A DNA stretch of 57,563 nucleotides, from assembly GCA_913055745.1 (NCBI GenBank), contig CAJXJZ010000002.1, forward strand, positions 1 to 57,563, given 5' to 3'. This stretch comes from an uncultured bacterium (GTDB taxonomy: Bacteria; Hydrothermota; Hydrothermia; UBA1063; CAJXJZ01). The translations under genes were made by a program, and so were the position numbers. Positions 50,925 through 57,563 of the stretch are shown here, in pieces. Positions within the stretch are counted from its first letter, which is position 1; every line of letters starts with the position of its first letter. The notes under the pieces are model-generated. The model was given only the letters and a program-made list of their open reading frames with translations. It was not told where the DNA came from and searched no databases.

Positions 50925-51803
50925 CTATTTACCTGTTTTGTCAAGTAAGAATGCTGCCTCACTTGCCCTATACGATGATCTAACCAACGGTCCTGATGCA
51001 ACAAAGCGGAATCCCATTTTTAAGCCGACTTCCTTATAGTAATTAAATTCCTCAGGGGTTACATATCTTTCTACTGGTAGATGTCTTCTTGTGGGCCTAA
51101 GATACTGACCTATGGTGATTATTTCACATCCCGCATCTTTTATGTCTTGCATGGTTTCTATAATCTCATCTGCTGTCTCCCCAAGTCCTACCATGAAGCC
51201 TGATTTTGTTATAATATGGGGGTTTAATTTTTTTGCAATCCGAAGAGTTTCTAAGGATTTTTCATAGGAGAATCTTCTGTCCCTTACCATTTTGGTAAGG
51301 CGTTTCGTTGTTTCAACATTGTGGGCGAATACATCTACGCCAGAGGATATTACTATTTCTATTAATTCTGGGTCTGCATAAAAATCAGGTGTCAAAACTT
51401 CGACATATATTTGAGGATTTAATCTTTTTATTTGTTTTACGGTCTCAGAATAGATATGTGCACCCTGGTCTTCTAAATCGTCTCTTGTAACAGAGGTTAA
51501 TACCACATAATTTAAGCCCAGCTCCAATACTGCCTTTGCTACCCTCTCTGGTTCTTCCTCATCCACTATGCCATGCGGATTGCCAGTTAAAGTGGCACAG
51601 AACTTGCAATGTCTTGTGCATACATTACCTAAGATCATGAAGGTCGCTGTACCACTTCCCCAACATTCGCCAATATTTGGGCATCTTGCCTCTTCACATA
51701 CTGTATGTAGTTTGTATTTACGCAATATCTTTTTTACATTCCTAAATTGCCCTGCGCCGGGAAGTCTTGTTTTAAGCCAGTTAGGTTTTCTCTTTATCTC
51801 CAT
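50925..51803 (-). CDS. lipA: Lipoyl synthase
   Basis: 292 residues from ATG 51803 (MEIKRKPNWLK), preceded by AGAGG. The longer frame from 51920 would overlap thi4 by 140 bases with non-family sequence, so it is rejected. The auxiliary cluster motif CX4CX5C (CEEARCPNIGEC), the radical SAM motif CX3CX2C (CTRHCKFC) and the C-terminal SSYRA serine ligand are all present. It inserts two sulfurs into octanoyl chains to make lipoate for 2-oxoacid dehydrogenases or the glycine cleavage system. Its start lies 23 bases inside the 3' end of thi4. No lipB or lplA is near. Confidence 0.97.
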   Translation of the reverse strand: MEIKRKPNWLKTRLPGAGQFRNVKKILRKYKLHTVCEEARCPNIGECWGSGTATFMILGNVCTRHCKFCATLTGNPHGIVDEEEPERVAKAVLELGLNYVVLTSVTRDDLEDQGAHIYSETVKQIKRLNPQIYVEVLTPDFYADPELIEIVISSGVDVFAHNVETTKRLTKMVRDRRFSYEKSLETLRIAKKLNPHIITKSGFMVGLGETADEIIETMQDIKDAGCEIITIGQYLRPTRRHLPVERYVTPEEFNYYKEVGLKMGFRFVASGPLVRSSYRASEAAFLLDKTGK

Positions 51804-52572
51804 CTTGTAGCCTCTTAGAGAGTATTTCAAAAAGTTTTTTACCTGAGAGGAGCATGCCACCAAAGATAGGTCCCATTCTGTAATATCCGAACACAGCCGC
51901 TGTTGACATTCCACAAACAAAGAGCCCGGGGTATACCTCTTTCGTATTATTTACAACCCCTTTTTCTGCAGGTTCTGCAAATAATGAGCGCTCTCCCAAG
52001 GGCTTTCCTGTGGGGGTGTTGAGTTTTACATCATTTTTTCTTGACAGGGTTTTGACTACTTCGTGCTCATGCCCTGTGGCGTCAACAACAAATTTTGCCT
52101 CAATGGTTAGTGGATCTATGGGAAAACCTTCCATGAGTGCAAATGTATTGTTGATAACGACCCCTCTTACCCTCTTTTCACTTATTAAGAGGTCTTCTAC
52201 TGTGATGAGGTTGAATAGTTGTGCGCCCTTTTTAACTGCACCGAAAATAAGACCTGATGCAAGTTCAATGGTATCAAATACAAAAAGGCCTGATGGGTCT
52301 TCCACATAGGAGATATTAAAATCCTGTAGTACTTTTAGAGCCTCCTTTTGAACCGTTGCGTATTTAAATCCCATACCACCTCCCCATACACCACCACCTG
52401 GGGATAGCCTTTTTTCCAATACTGTGACCTTTATCCCTTTTTCACTTAAGTAACCTGCTGCAACGAGTCCAGAAGGCCCTGCGCCCACAATAACTACATC
52501 TGTGGATAGGTTATCCATTAATGCATTAAAATGCGATTTTAGTATAGCCCGGGATATTTCTATTTCTTTCAT
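51781..52572 (-). CDS. thi4: Thi4-type thiazole synthase, non-cysteine type
   Basis: 263 residues. The NAD-binding glycine loop VVIVGAGPSGLVAAGYLSEKG, the GGGVWGGGMGF segment and the closing GYYRMGPIFGGMLLSGKK are diagnostic of Thi4 (archaeal-type short form). The sulfur-donor position, Cys in yeast and plants and His in Methanocaldococcus, is Pro151 here (GFPIDPL), so this is not a suicide enzyme and must use free sulfide. That suits a sulfidic anaerobe. It lies ten bases after thiC and overlaps lipA. No thiG, thiH or thiF is seen. Confidence 0.92.
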   Translation of the reverse strand: MKEIEISRAILKSHFNALMDNLSTDVVIVGAGPSGLVAAGYLSEKGIKVTVLEKRLSPGGGVWGGGMGFKYATVQKEALKVLQDFNISYVEDPSGLFVFDTIELASGLIFGAVKKGAQLFNLITVEDLLISEKRVRGVVINNTFALMEGFPIDPLTIEAKFVVDATGHEHEVVKTLSRKNDVKLNTPTGKPLGERSLFAEPAEKGVVNNTKEVYPGLFVCGMSTAAVFGYYRMGPIFGGMLLSGKKLFEILSKRLQDGDKEKT

Positions 52573-52581
52573 GTTGCCTCC

Positions 52582-53844
52582 TTAATCTCCAAGTATTAAA
52601 AATACACAGTATTCCCCACACATCGTGCAAGGTCCTTCACCTGAACGCTCTTTTCTCATCTCTCTTGCCCTTTCTGGGTCAATGGCAAGTTCTATCTGCC
52701 TATCCCAATCAAGGGCTTTCCGTGCCTTTGATAACTCATTGTCCCAATTATCTGCATTGGGGAATCCACGTGCTATATCCGCTACATGTGCCGCAATTCG
52801 TGCAGCAATTACGCCTTCATGTACATCTTCCTTTGTTGGAAGTCCAAGATGCTCCGAGGGTGTCACATAGCAAATAAAGTCTGCTCCAGCCCATGCTGCC
52901 ATGGAGGCGCCAATAGCAGAGGTGATGTGGTCATAGCCTGGAGCAACATCTGTAACCACAGGCCCGAGCAGGTATAAAGGCGCATTGTGGGTGAGTTTTT
53001 TGATGCGCTCTACTGCAGGTTTTACAAGGTGTAAAGGCACATGCCCTGGACCCTCTATCATGCTCATAACACCCCGACGAAGTGCCCTTTGCTGGAGTTC
53101 TCCCAATACCTCTTGCTCTCCAACCTCAAACATATCCCCTGCATCATAAATGGCACCGGGTCTTAATCCATCGCCAAGTGAAAGCACAGCATCGTATTTC
53201 TTTGCAATATCAAGGAGCCTGTCGTATTGCTCATAAAGTGGGTTTTCTTGACCTGTACTCTTTATGTATGCCGCTGTTATGGCACCGCCTCTGGATACAA
53301 CTCCACCTAACCTTTTGCCTTTTCCATACCTGTCAATGAGTTTTTTAATCACACCTGCGTGAACAGTAATGAAATCAACCCCCTCTTCCAACTGCCTCTC
53401 TATCACATCAAAGAATTCTTCTGTGTCCAGTCTTACCACTGCTCCTCTTTTTATTCTTGCAAGTGTTGCAGCCTCGTAAATAGGTACAGTTCCAACAGGT
53501 ACTGTGGATTCTGAAAGGACCATTTTCCTTATTTCCCGAAGGTCATCGGATAATGATAGGTCCATTACAGCATCTGTTTTCGCTCTGAGTGCAGTATGAA
53601 GTTTCTCCTTCTCTTCTTTTAGGGAGGACCTTAAGGTGCTCGTTCCTATATTGGCATTTACCTTAACTCTTGTGCCTTTTCCAATAACTTTTGGTCCCCT
53701 CTTGGTTCTATACCCTATTACTACAGATTCGCCTTTTAATATGTTTTCTGCGAGTTTCTCTACTTCAATATGCTCATTTTTGGCGATTTCCTTTAGGTCT
53801 TCTGGAATAATGCCTTCCCTTAATGTTTGAATGAGCGTTTTCAT
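52582..53844 (-). CDS. thiC: Phosphomethylpyrimidine synthase
   Basis: 420 residues, the compact form lacking the long N-terminal extension. It converts AIR to HMP-phosphate by radical SAM chemistry. It has the C-terminal CX2CX4C cluster motif (CTMCGEYC), the MSMIEGPGHVPLH segment and VTDVAPGYDHITSAIGA. Together with the next gene, thi4, it supplies both halves of thiamine. The 67 bases upstream hold an AAGGAGG ribosome site and no recognisable TPP riboswitch, so control by this element is not supported. Confidence 0.97.
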   Translation of the reverse strand: MKTLIQTLREGIIPEDLKEIAKNEHIEVEKLAENILKGESVVIGYRTKRGPKVIGKGTRVKVNANIGTSTLRSSLKEEKEKLHTALRAKTDAVMDLSLSDDLREIRKMVLSESTVPVGTVPIYEAATLARIKRGAVVRLDTEEFFDVIERQLEEGVDFITVHAGVIKKLIDRYGKGKRLGGVVSRGGAITAAYIKSTGQENPLYEQYDRLLDIAKKYDAVLSLGDGLRPGAIYDAGDMFEVGEQEVLGELQQRALRRGVMSMIEGPGHVPLHLVKPAVERIKKLTHNAPLYLLGPVVTDVAPGYDHITSAIGASMAAWAGADFICYVTPSEHLGLPTKEDVHEGVIAARIAAHVADIARGFPNADNWDNELSKARKALDWDRQIELAIDPERAREMRKERSGEGPCTMCGEYCVFLILGD

Positions 53845-53911
53845 AATGCCTCCTTCTTCATGTTTGATAATTACTATTTTACATTAAGGATAAAGTTCTA
53901 TGAAATATAAG

Positions 53912-55663
53912 TCAAAATCTTTTAACTTTTACCTTTATTTCCTCTCCTGCTAAGAAGGGAAAATCAAGGCCCTTTATTCTGTCTTCTGGCATCACATAGA
54001 TGTCATAGTATTTTTTAGATAGGGGTGTTAGTTTTTGGGGACAGTATTCTACCTGGACCCTGTAGGAGCCAGGTGGCACATTTGAAAACTTATACTTGCC
54101 TTTTTTCCATGTCCATGTTCTTTTTCCATTCAAACTTACAATACATCCTTCAAGGGGCACATCATCTCCATCAAATACACCATCTACATTGTTGTCAATA
54201 AATAGTCTCCCCTCTACTTCTCCAAGGGCAGCAACCTTAAACTCCACATATTTTTCGCCTACGAACCCCACTGTTACATCCCTTTCATACCCATTCATTG
54301 GGCCCAATTCTGCTGGTAAGAGACCAAGATCTAATCGTATTTTGTGATGCCCTCTTGGAACAAATTTGAATGTGAAGTGTCCCTTTTTGTTGGTAAAGGT
54401 ATAATTATCGTTATCAAGTATTATTTTAACGCTATCTAATGGCTTGTCGTATTTATCATAAATACCATTGCCATTTTTGTCAAAATATACCTCTCCCTTT
54501 ATCGTGGATAAAGATGGTACTTTAAGGGGAGAATAAAAGTTTACCCCTGTTGAAAATTGCAGATTCCTGAGTGTATCTCTTGTATACAAATAAATGTTTT
54601 GAAGTAGGTTTAAACCGTGGAATTTAACGGTATTTCTGGATATAAAATACTGCCTTTTCTCTGAAAAGAAGTATACTGAGGAAGTGGAAAATTTGCCGAA
54701 GTCAAGTTGTGATGATATCCTTGAGCCTGTCTCGTTTTCATGTATGTCTCTTGAAAGTCTTATAACGAGAGGCTTTCTTCTAAAGGTTATGGAGTATGAT
54801 TTTCTTTTAGATATTATTGAAAAATTAAACAGCACACTATTCAATGACCTATTATAAGAAAAACCGGGTATCCATTTATTGGCGTAATTATAAAATAGGC
54901 TAAACTGGCCAAGTTTTGGGGAGTTGTATACAATATTATTACTTAGGGTGTATGTCTTATTCCCTCCCCTGTCTATAAAACCTGCTTGGTTGTTATAGAA
55001 TAGATGCTCAAATGCACGGAAGGAAAAAGAGGAGTTGATTGATAGAAATGGTGAAATTCTGCGTCCAGCGGCATAAAAGTTCTTAAAATACTTCGTTATA
55101 CTCATTGAAAGAGATGATTTTTCACCCTTTAACATTGCTCTTGTATAGAGTGCAAAGGATAGGTATGGTGATAGGCTCATTGCTCCTTCTATCTGAAAGT
55201 ATCTTTTGTTATATCCAGATACAAGATTTAGTGCGGTTTTCTCTGTTTTGTCTTTTGTGAGCAATGCCTTTCCATATATGGATTTTTTTTGAATGGATGA
55301 AAGAAGGGTAAAGGTGTTGCGAGTTGCCTTAAAATCCTCTTTAAATACGCCAAAGGAGAACTCAGGATTATAAAAATTTAGACCGATGTATTGCCATGGT
55401 AGAGATACGAGTCTTCCAATGTTTAGCCTTGTATGACCTATATGTATAAATCCAAGATAGTCCAGGGGAAATTGAAAAGAGACAGAGTTGATGGTGCTTG
55501 TTTTGTTATGTGAGAGATTAAGGGAGAGATTGAATATTGTGCTATTATTTCTTAATAACATATAGGCGTTTTTGTAATCGCTAAATAATGGCCTTTTCCC
55601 GTATGAATAAAAGCCAATATTCATTCTACCATAAGAGAGGACAAATAAAAACAGAACATACAT
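53912..55663 (-). CDS. Usher-like outer-membrane barrel with two C-terminal prealbumin/SdrB-like domains
   Basis: 583 residues: short signal peptide, a beta-barrel part (~15-400), then two small beta-sandwich domains. The first opens VEGR/KGEVYFDKNGNGIYDKYDKPL and the second VEGRLFIDNNVDGVFDGDDVPL. These SdrD_B/CarboxypepD-like modules, with DxNxDG loops, resemble the C-terminal domains found in ushers. Known ushers are ~800 residues with an N-terminal chaperone-binding domain and a plug inserted in the barrel; both seem absent. Its place directly after the chaperone-like gene (ATG one base after the stop) supports an usher-like role (inference). An alternative is an unrelated barrel anchor. 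Confidence 0.6.
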   Translation of the reverse strand: MYVLFLFVLSYGRMNIGFYSYGKRPLFSDYKNAYMLLRNNSTIFNLSLNLSHNKTSTINSVSFQFPLDYLGFIHIGHTRLNIGRLVSLPWQYIGLNFYNPEFSFGVFKEDFKATRNTFTLLSSIQKKSIYGKALLTKDKTEKTALNLVSGYNKRYFQIEGAMSLSPYLSFALYTRAMLKGEKSSLSMSITKYFKNFYAAGRRISPFLSINSSFSFRAFEHLFYNNQAGFIDRGGNKTYTLSNNIVYNSPKLGQFSLFYNYANKWIPGFSYNRSLNSVLFNFSIISKRKSYSITFRRKPLVIRLSRDIHENETGSRISSQLDFGKFSTSSVYFFSEKRQYFISRNTVKFHGLNLLQNIYLYTRDTLRNLQFSTGVNFYSPLKVPSLSTIKGEVYFDKNGNGIYDKYDKPLDSVKIILDNDNYTFTNKKGHFTFKFVPRGHHKIRLDLGLLPAELGPMNGYERDVTVGFVGEKYVEFKVAALGEVEGRLFIDNNVDGVFDGDDVPLEGCIVSLNGKRTWTWKKGKYKFSNVPPGSYRVQVEYCPQKLTPLSKKYYDIYVMPEDRIKGLDFPFLAGEEIKVKVKRF

Positions 55664-55664
55664 G

Positions 55665-56381
55665 CTATTTCATAAAGGATTTTACCCCCTCTATGGCATA
55701 AGGACCATGGAAATCTACTCTGAACTTTGCAACATATTGTCCTTTTTTTAAGGTATCCAAAGGAAAGGCCTTGTATATCGCCTTTTGTGGGAGAAGAAAT
55801 ATGCCTTTGACATCTTTTTGTAATATAGGTGATTTTTGGTCTTGCGCCTTAAAGATCTTTAATGTGCCGTTTGCCCTTATGTGTCTTATCCCAGGATTTA
55901 TAATCCTGAAATAAAGAGAGTCCTTTCTTATAAAAGAGGTATCAATATCACATTCAGGCATCGCTCCTATGGGTATGAGATAGAAGGGGACACCCACTTC
56001 TTTGACGAATCTTATGCCTGCATATTCAGGTAATGGAGGGGGCATCTGTTGGAATACAAGCATAAACCATTTCTCCTTACTCATATCCTCGGGTGTTTTT
56101 ACAGTTATTCTCACAGAGTATTCATCTTGGGGAGGTATTGAAAACTCTACAGGATTTATTATAACATCATTATCATTGTAGGAAGAGAACAATGTCTTTC
56201 CTGTGGAATCCTGATCAAAATGCTCTACATGTGAACGCACAAATAATGTATCTGAAGAGGCATTGATTAAGGTCACTTTCTTTGTTATTCTCTGACCTGG
56301 TGCGGCTTCCACCTCAAATAGAATAGGCCGCACTATCATGCCTTGTGCTATAAAGAGAAGTGTAAATATAAAACTATTCAT
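55665..56381 (-). CDS. PapD-like periplasmic pilus chaperone
   Basis: 238 residues: signal peptide, then two Ig-like domains. The first starts IVRPILFEVEAAPGQRITKKVTLINASSDTLFV, the pattern of fimbrial chaperones where strand G1 donates to pilin. The middle holds FSIPPQDEYSVRITV and WFMLVFQQMPP; the second domain begins near ~145 (DSLYFRIINPGIRHIRANGTLKI, as in the 'NPTPY' region of PapD). The subunit-anchoring Arg/Lys pair cannot be fixed by eye. The gene overlaps the preceding pilin-like gene by four bases (ATGA). It should fold and cap pilin subunits before they reach the usher-like barrel. Confidence 0.65.
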   Translation of the reverse strand: MNSFIFTLLFIAQGMIVRPILFEVEAAPGQRITKKVTLINASSDTLFVRSHVEHFDQDSTGKTLFSSYNDNDVIINPVEFSIPPQDEYSVRITVKTPEDMSKEKWFMLVFQQMPPPLPEYAGIRFVKEVGVPFYLIPIGAMPECDIDTSFIRKDSLYFRIINPGIRHIRANGTLKIFKAQDQKSPILQKDVKGIFLLPQKAIYKAFPLDTLKKGQYVAKFRVDFHGPYAIEGVKSFMK

Positions 56382-56929
56382 AATCCATAAAACCTTATAT
56401 ATACTGTAGTAGATACACCACCTGGTGGGGTGGGATTATCATCACTTTCAAGTTTAAAACACATATCCATATTATACTGTCTTTGTATAGACCTTCCAAC
56501 AATAGGAATCTCATCAACATTTGTCCATGTGAGAGTAAGGGGATGCCATGGATGCGCAGGCTCTGTGCCCGGTGGAGGCAGCGTCTGGGGATTTATTGTC
56601 CAATAGATTTGATCGCAGGTGATACTGGTTGAAGGATTTTGAGAGGCCCGAACATCAAGATAAGCATTGCTGATAGTTTGTCCAAATATATTGATTACCA
56701 TGACGCTTATTGAGACACCATTTGGATTACTCTGTGTTCCACTTGATGGAAAATAGCATGTAGGGTAAACTTTTGGTGGAAATCCTGGAGTATTGCCTAA
56801 GTCGAATGTTATATCAATATTTGAATTATTATTGTCAACTTGCATAATGATAAGACTAAGCGGGTAGAGTTTGAGAGGGAGGAAAAATAGGATTAAAAAA
56901 AAGAGGGGAAGTATAGCCCAATATCTCAT
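56378..56929 (-). CDS. Pilin-like subunit, second of a pair
   Basis: 183 residues with an N-terminal hydrophobic signal (~1-24, LPLFFLILFFLPLKLYPLS) and a beta-rich body. It shares with the next protein an SNPNGVSISVMV-type strand, a middle strand with a Thr- and Asp-rich turn, and a C-terminal acidic DDNPTPPGG motif followed by an alternating strand (TTVYIRFYGL). That resembles a donor-strand-exchanged Ig-like pilin. Two Cys (C in PTCYF and ITCDQ, plus MCF) may form a disulfide. An AAGGAGG site precedes the ATG. The family is not recognised by name. Confidence 0.6.
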   Translation of the reverse strand: MRYWAILPLFFLILFFLPLKLYPLSLIIMQVDNNNSNIDITFDLGNTPGFPPKVYPTCYFPSSGTQSNPNGVSISVMVINIFGQTISNAYLDVRASQNPSTSITCDQIYWTINPQTLPPPGTEPAHPWHPLTLTWTNVDEIPIVGRSIQRQYNMDMCFKLESDDNPTPPGGVSTTVYIRFYGL

Positions 56930-56951
56930 ACTTCCCCTCCTTTATAGTAGA

Positions 56952-57497
56952 TTATTGTGCGTATACCCTGTAATATATGTAAATCCCTGCATCCACTGGT
57001 TCGTCGTCCGCCTCTGCCTTAAACCGATAATCCTGGTTCTCATTCTGCCATCCACCGGTTTTATTTCCGCTGGCAATCTCTGTTGGGGTTGTACTAAATG
57101 CAGTCCATGAGCCTGCGCCCTGGGGTGAATATTCAAGTTGGTCTAAGGTAACTGTTGTACTAAAATCTCCACTGCCCCATGTCTCAAGATGCCATGTCAG
57201 TGTTGGAGAGTTTGAGAAAACCTTAACCCCTACACCGTTTGAGTTTTCTGTGGTACCTTCTGTTGGATTGTAATAGGCGGGGAAAGTGGTTGGAGGATAC
57301 GTCCCATTTGCAACATACTGATTGAAGTCAAATACAACAGAATCATTGCTGACTTGCAGACCAATAATAGATGGGAATATAATATGGACACGAGCGCTGT
57401 CCAGGAGTGTATCCTGTGGGGCTATACCTATGTTAAGCCCTGCATTGAGGCTTACCACCCATGCACCTATTATTATAGGTATTACCCACTTCTTCAT
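56952..57497 (-). CDS. Pilin-like subunit, first of a pair
   Basis: 181 residues with a signal peptide (~1-19, ending SLNAG) and a beta-rich body. It is paralogous to the following gene: NSNGVGVKVFS corresponds to SNPNGVSISVM, and the end DDEPVDAGIYIYYRVYAQ to DDNPTPPGGVSTTVYIRFYGL. There is no Cys, unlike its neighbour. A GAAGGGA site precedes the ATG. It is the first gene seen of the pilus-like operon; 66 bases upstream remain in the window, and more subunit genes may lie beyond. Secretion and a beta-sandwich fold are well supported; pilus assembly is inference from order. Confidence 0.6.
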   Translation of the reverse strand: MKKWVIPIIIGAWVVSLNAGLNIGIAPQDTLLDSARVHIIFPSIIGLQVSNDSVVFDFNQYVANGTYPPTTFPAYYNPTEGTTENSNGVGVKVFSNSPTLTWHLETWGSGDFSTTVTLDQLEYSPQGAGSWTAFSTTPTEIASGNKTGGWQNENQDYRFKAEADDEPVDAGIYIYYRVYAQ

Positions 57498-57563
57498 AGT
57501 TTATTCATCCCTTCAACTCATTGGGTGAAGAGCTTATAAATGATATAGATGCTCGAATTCACT

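Noticed and set aside
51804-51920. N-terminal extension of LipA
   Set aside because: It lies within thi4 in another frame, has no LipA similarity, and a good ribosome site precedes the ATG at 51803.
53845-53911. Possible TPP riboswitch before thiC
   Set aside because: Only 67 bases are available and neither the CTGAGA nor the thi-box core is present. A plain AAGGAGG site precedes thiC.

Overview
The window reads as ordinary chromosome of a Gram-negative, probably anaerobic and probably thermophilic bacterium from a deep, poorly cultured lineage. The FCB-side candidate phyla, such as WOR-3/Stahlbacteria, fit best, but this is an inference from gene content and not a marker-gene placement. The supporting signs are many outer-membrane barrels and lipoproteins, a Por/type-9-like C-terminal sorting tail, a V-type ATPase subunit, a K+-dependent membrane pyrophosphatase, ferredoxin-linked enzymes, and an AT-rich genome whose RNase P RNA and tmRNA are clearly GC-rich. 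There is no transposase, integrase, phage gene or CRISPR array. Genes are packed tightly: many neighbours overlap by 1-20 bases, and two convergent pairs have no usable spacer.

Layout. 1-1.3 kb: 3' part of a TPR protein. 1.3-9.9 kb: envelope genes (barrel protein, YfhO-like membrane protein, Asp-box lipoprotein, a Zn-protease/beta-propeller/Omp85 fusion, M23 peptidase). 10-12.2 kb: MazG-like NTPase, then a DUF5320-like and NifX-like pair behind a Fur-box promoter, then a radical SAM enzyme. 12.3-15 kb: a Ser/Thr kinase fused to a UvrD/PcrA helicase. 15-19.4 kb: EamA transporter, feoAB with its own Fur-like box, mgtE. 19.4-24.7 kb: five-gene surface operon with three glycogen/starch-binding-type proteins. 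24.8-25.1 kb: rnpB. 25.2-30 kb: V-ATPase H- and I-like subunits, TPR lipoprotein, small Omp85-like protein. 30-35.4 kb: hppA, prs and an ABC exporter whose permease runs into the tmRNA gene (35.3-35.65 kb, opposite strand). 35.7-39.5 kb: a citryl-CoA synthetase/lyase-like operon in which the ATP-grasp subunit carries a C-terminal two-cluster ferredoxin domain. 39.5-42.8 kb: nadA, YjbQ, glycosyltransferase, O-antigen ligase-like protein. 42.8-50.9 kb: giant adhesin-like protein, tRNA nucleotidyltransferase family, three exported proteins (one a metallophosphatase fold that has lost its metal ligands, one a PLD-like nuclease). 50.9-53.8 kb: lipA, thi4, thiC. 53.9-57.5 kb: a chaperone-usher-like pilus operon.

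How they work together. Core metabolism here centres on acetyl-CoA/citrate interconversion, thiamine and lipoate (cofactors of 2-oxoacid chemistry), NAD, PRPP with pyrophosphate recovery, and iron uptake. The rest builds the cell surface. Promoters are easy to see (TTGACA-N17-TATAAT and close variants). At least four genes place the start codon only 6 nt after the -10 box with no Shine-Dalgarno site, so leaderless transcription seems to coexist with strong AGGAGG-type initiation.

Best candidates for undescribed biology: the ferredoxin-fused citryl-CoA synthetase-like operon, the kinase-helicase fusion, the minimal chaperone-usher-like operon, and the surface glycan-binding operon that contains no hydrolase.
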